Source: Candidatus Neomicrothrix sp. UBA672
GTDB taxonomy: Bacteria > Actinomycetota > Acidimicrobiia > Acidimicrobiales > MedAcidi-G1
Assembly: GCA_002299135.1 (NCBI GenBank)
Contig: DBNM01000174.1
Coordinates: forward strand, 1-7,930
DNA: 7,930 nucleotides
Direction of reading: 5' to 3'
This document shows, piece after piece, positions 5,224 to 7,930 of this stretch. Each line of letters starts with the position of its first letter. Positions within the stretch are counted from its first letter, which is position 1. Under the pieces are notes generated by a model, which saw only the letters and a list, made by a program, of their open reading frames with translations, did no database searches and was not told the origin of the DNA. A program made the translations under genes and the position numbers.

Positions 5224-6112
5224 CTCCGAATACGCTATTTTCTTCTAAACGCGCACCTAGTTTCCATGAATCAAATGCTTGCCGGGCTCGATTTTGTGAT
5301 TGAACCTCGATTAGTCGCAATACACCTTTACCCGTAGTCACATGATCTCCAACTAGTTGACCGGGTAAACCTTGACCCTCTTGGTTGTTTGCTTCAGCTT
5401 TCCAGATTTTGAAACGCTCACCTCTAAATGTTGTCCATGCTCCGCCGATTCTGACCAACCGGTCGATTTTTTCAGCATCGTGTCCCCAATCTATTTCTCT
5501 TTCTTGAGGGGTAATTTTTTCAGCCCAAACTATCTCTCCCACTTGAGGTACCGGTTCGCCAAGCCCATCTCCGAGTGTTGATACGAGCAGTTCACATCCC
5601 GCTTCAATCAACCGATCTCTAAGAGTTTCTGTAGTGTCACGTGCTGAAATTTCTACTTCTTGTCGAGTAAAAACACCTCCAACATCAAACTCTTCTCCTA
5701 CTTCCATTACGCAAACCCCACTTTTTGTATCACCGGCAAGAATCGCTCTTTCTATAGGAGCAGGTCCTCTCCATCTGGGGAGTAATGAAAAATGAACATT
5801 TATCATTGGAACTCTTCCGAGAAGATCAATCGGAATAAAACTTCCATACGCTACGACCACCGCAAGGTCTATTTCGAAATTTTCTATATCTTCTATCTCA
5901 TGAATCACTGGTAAATCCATTTCAATAGCAGCTCGTTTCACCGGAGAAGGAGAAGGTTCTTCACCCCTGCCCCTTCTGTGGTCTTCTCCGGTTACCACTA
6001 CTTCAATGTCATATCCAGATGAATACAAACTTTTCATGAACGGAACCGACAACTCGGGGGTGCCTACAAAAGCCAACCTCTTTAAATCATTATTCACTTT
6101 GTGAAAACCCAA
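5216..6112 (-). CDS. fmt: Methionyl-tRNA formyltransferase
   Basis: It formylates Met on initiator tRNA using 10-formyl-tetrahydrofolate, making fMet-tRNA for translation initiation. The 298 residues contain the N-terminal formyltransferase fold: LAFVGTPELSVPF (13-25), RRGRGEEPSPSPVKRAA (46-62, the tRNA-contact loop region), then the catalytic triad N105 and H107 in INVHFSLLPRWRGPAP and D143 in EEFDVGG. A C-terminal OB-like domain runs from about residue 205. The protein is slightly shorter than E. coli Fmt (about 315). The longest frame starts at TTG (6112..6110), which has GGGAG 6 nt upstream. A GTG at 6097..6095 (Val6) overlaps the def stop by 8 nt and is also possible. With the TTG start the overlap with def is 23 nt. 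Its 3' end overlaps rsmB by 8 nt. It is paired with def, the enzyme that later removes the formyl group, as in most bacteria. Confidence 0.95.
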   Translation of the reverse strand: MGFHKVNNDLKRLAFVGTPELSVPFMKSLYSSGYDIEVVVTGEDHRRGRGEEPSPSPVKRAAIEMDLPVIHEIEDIENFEIDLAVVVAYGSFIPIDLLGRVPMINVHFSLLPRWRGPAPIERAILAGDTKSGVCVMEVGEEFDVGGVFTRQEVEISARDTTETLRDRLIEAGCELLVSTLGDGLGEPVPQVGEIVWAEKITPQEREIDWGHDAEKIDRLVRIGGAWTTFRGERFKIWKAEANNQEGQGLPGQLVGDHVTTGKGVLRLIEVQSQNRARQAFDSWKLGARLEENSVFGDG

Positions 6113-6632
6113 GACTCTCTCCCACTATCGGGAGTGGAGAAACTGTTGAATCGCCGATACCCATTAGTGTTTTATTAGCCTCACGCTTTTGGTCTTGATC
6201 TAAGTGGTCAACGAGCAACACTCCGTCTAGGTGATCCATTTCATGTTGGAACAATCGAGCTTCCAGTTCGTCAGCCTCCAAAGAAACTTCCTTACCGTCT
6301 AGGTCAACTCCCACTATATGAATCTGTTTGGGTCGCAGTAATTCCCATGAAAGACCCGGAATCGACAAACAACCTTCTTCAAAAGTCCATTCCCCATCAG
6401 CATCTTTTATTTCAGGATTTATCAACACACCTGGACCTGAACCCCAATCGTAGACAAAAAGTCTCTTTTGAACCCCTACTTGTGGTGCAGCTAAACCTAT
6501 TCCAGGTGCTGAATACATCGTTGACAGCATTTCTTGGGTCAAATGGGCGAGATTCTCTGTTATTTCTTTTACTTCAGTCGCCTTAACCCTTAGTACAGGA
6601 TCTCCTATGACTCTTATTGTGTTCATACCCAT
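6090..6632 (-). CDS. def: Peptide deformylase
   Basis: This metalloenzyme removes the N-formyl group from nascent proteins at the ribosome. The 180 residues have all three signature motifs: GIGLAAPQ (44-51), EGCLS (86-90, metal ligand Cys88) and QHEMDHLDG (129-137, ligands His130 and His134, catalytic Glu131). The last 30 residues are variable. The annotated ATG (6632..6630) and a second ATG two codons on (6626..6624) are both possible. Neither has a clear Shine-Dalgarno, and the second (MNTIRVIGDPVLR) matches the usual family N-terminus as well. It lies 38 nt downstream of the priA stop and overlaps the start of fmt, so the three are probably co-transcribed with rsmB. No anomaly in catalytic residues is visible. 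Confidence 0.97.
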   Translation of the reverse strand: MGMNTIRVIGDPVLRVKATEVKEITENLAHLTQEMLSTMYSAPGIGLAAPQVGVQKRLFVYDWGSGPGVLINPEIKDADGEWTFEEGCLSIPGLSWELLRPKQIHIVGVDLDGKEVSLEADELEARLFQHEMDHLDGVLLVDHLDQDQKREANKTLMGIGDSTVSPLPIVGESLGFSQSE

Positions 6633-6670
6633 TATGAAAGGTTATCGGCAGAAGGCTTTTGGTTTGACTG

Positions 6671-7930
6671 TCAAGCTCTTCGAGGATCAATTTCTATCCG
6701 AATTTTACCTTTTGGTCGCCCTGCACTCGAGATAGCTTGAGATAAAGCATGACTATCTGCAGCACGAACGAGCCAACAGTCATCACGTGGACCCATAATT
6801 TCAATTCCGGGAATTGCACCTAGAGATTTAACCATTTCAGGAGCCGAAGCTCCTGAAATTTGAGCTAAAGCACTGTATGGTGGCAGTTGCAATAAACGTC
6901 GTCTCTCAGATTCCGCTTCGATTAGTTTCTCTGGATTTGCGTGATGAACAGCTTGTAAAACTTCGTGCTCTGGTTGTCGGGTTTGGACAATTAGTCTTCC
7001 ACCGTCATTCCTTTTACCTATTAGCCGTGCAGATCGAATTAACAGAGAAGCCGCCTGTTCCGCAGCTCGAAACCTCGGCGCTAAAAGTTCCTGGTCAAAC
7101 TCTAGAAACACTATATGAGATGCTCGATCTACTCTATGAAGAGCTGCCTCAGTTCCAATGTAAATATCTGAATCAGGTATTTTTCCTTTTGAATCTGAAC
7201 TTATTTCTACAACTTTTTTCTTTGATAATGCTTCCAACTCTTCTCTGAGTCTTGCTACTCCTGCACGCAAGTTTTTAAATCTTGTTGATCCACAAGAATC
7301 GCACACCACGGGACGATCATTGCATCCAGCTGGACATTCAAGCACATGCTCTTCTTTTTGAGTTAGAGGAATGAAATGTTTTTCACATCTTGCAAGAGAA
7401 CCGCATCGGTCACATGCCAACAACCGTGACCGACCTTTTCTGTTCAAAATGCAGATAACAGGACCTATTTCATCTCTTAAAATTGAAGTTAGTTTCTGAC
7501 TTAAAAGACCAGATCGTATTGGGTCGTCAGCTCTCCTGTCGATTATTTCAACAATTGGCCATCCATCTCGTTCTTCTTTACGTGAGGGTTTTATTTGATG
7601 GCCCCATGAAATCGCTTCCAACGTAGGAATCGCAGAAACCAAGACACATGGTATATCTTTCCTTTTTGCCCGTTCTATAACTACATCACGCGCGTTCCAT
7701 GTTGGAGCGCGTTCTTCTTGGTAGGAAGCGTCATGTTCATCGAAAACAACGATCGCACAAAGATCGACTATTGGAGCGAATGCAGCTGAACGGCTTCCTA
7801 CCACAGAACCTCCAACAGCAGCATTTTTCCATTGTTCCGGCATTAGTGAAACGTGCAATCCCCTTCTCTTTAATCCTGCAGCAAGTTTTTGTGCGCCTGA
7901 AATTGAAGGGAAAAGGATCAAGGTGTTGCC
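6671..7930 (-). CDS. priA: Primosomal protein PriA, C-terminal part (5' end beyond window), degenerate helicase type
   Basis: PriA recognises stalled forks and recombination intermediates and reloads the replisome. The open frame runs off the right edge (codons GGC AAC ACC precede the TTG at 7921..7919), so the 5' end is outside and that TTG is not the start. Residues are numbered from that TTG. VVGSRSAAFAP and FDEHDASYQEERAPTWNARD (40-79) correspond to the DEEHD-SYK region of motif II, and LVSAIPTLEA to motif III. A zinc-binding insert has C170-x2-C173, C179-x2-H182, C196-x3-C200 and C207-x2-C210. The motif V position reads GTEAALHRV instead of GT-Q-M-x-x-K-G-H-D-F. The motif VI position reads RSARLIGKR instead of Q-V-A-G-R-A-G-R, while FRAAEQ is retained. 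These changes suit actinobacterial PriA proteins, which are predicted to lack helicase activity. It is the first visible gene of priA-def-fmt-rsmB. Confidence 0.92.
   Translation of the reverse strand, partial: GNTLILFPSISGAQKLAAGLKRRGLHVSLMPEQWKNAAVGGSVVGSRSAAFAPIVDLCAIVVFDEHDASYQEERAPTWNARDVVIERAKRKDIPCVLVSAIPTLEAISWGHQIKPSRKEERDGWPIVEIIDRRADDPIRSGLLSQKLTSILRDEIGPVICILNRKGRSRLLACDRCGSLARCEKHFIPLTQKEEHVLECPAGCNDRPVVCDSCGSTRFKNLRAGVARLREELEALSKKKVVEISSDSKGKIPDSDIYIGTEAALHRVDRASHIVFLEFDQELLAPRFRAAEQAASLLIRSARLIGKRNDGGRLIVQTRQPEHEVLQAVHHANPEKLIEAESERRRLLQLPPYSALAQISGASAPEMVKSLGAIPGIEIMGPRDDCWLVRAADSHALSQAISSAGRPKGKIRIEIDPRRA

Noticed and set aside
5372..5581. Small plus-strand frame opposite fmt
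   Set aside because: It is an antisense shadow of conserved fmt sequence with Phe/Ser-rich low-complexity translation and no start signals.
6877..7248. Open plus-strand frame of 123 codons opposite priA
   Set aside because: It is antisense to clearly conserved PriA sequence, is Leu/Val-rich as expected of an antisense shadow, and matches no family I know.

Overview
The window reads as a compact, AT-leaning stretch of chromosome from an actinobacterium, most likely a streamlined (possibly marine) Acidimicrobiia-like lineage. Four things point there: the priA-def-fmt-rsmB-(...)-ribD gene order, a PriA with worn-down helicase motifs, a DUF1844 gene beside infC, and a long-form HisG. The exact taxon is inferred from family and order memory, not from a database search. 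There are no mobile elements, CRISPR arrays, tRNAs or rRNAs.

Layout. At the left edge (1..82, minus) is the first part of infC (translation initiation factor IF3). It has no in-frame ATG, GTG or TTG start, and the best start is an AUA codon. Upstream of it, the 267-bp gap to the divergent DUF1844 gene (350..748, plus) holds a structured infC leader: a GC-rich terminator-like hairpin, a second AU-rich hairpin, and an eight-codon upstream reading frame. That frame has a very good Shine-Dalgarno, and its stop codon overlaps the AUA start. The DUF1844 gene converges on a minus-strand run: moaB/mogA-like, ribD, hisG (3275 down to 764). A plus-strand dienelactone-hydrolase-like gene (3297..4091) sits between this run and a second minus-strand operon, priA (5' end outside the window), def, fmt, rsmB (7930 down to 4096). 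Spacing is very tight: 21 nt between the divergent moaB and hydrolase starts, 4 nt between the convergent hydrolase and rsmB stops, and overlaps at def/fmt and fmt/rsmB.

How the genes fit together. priA (replication restart), def and fmt (removal and addition of the formyl group on initiator Met), rsmB (16S rRNA m5C methylation) and infC are information-processing housekeeping genes. ribD (riboflavin), hisG (histidine) and the molybdopterin-type gene are biosynthetic. The plus-strand hydrolase is an orphan in this setting.

No wholly new multi-gene system is visible. The most interesting element is the infC leader and start region: candidate attenuator, leader peptide and non-canonical start codon together. 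Secondary oddities are an apparently shortened RsmB RNA-binding region, a loop insertion in the RibD deaminase domain, and altered zinc-ligand and motif V/VI residues in PriA.
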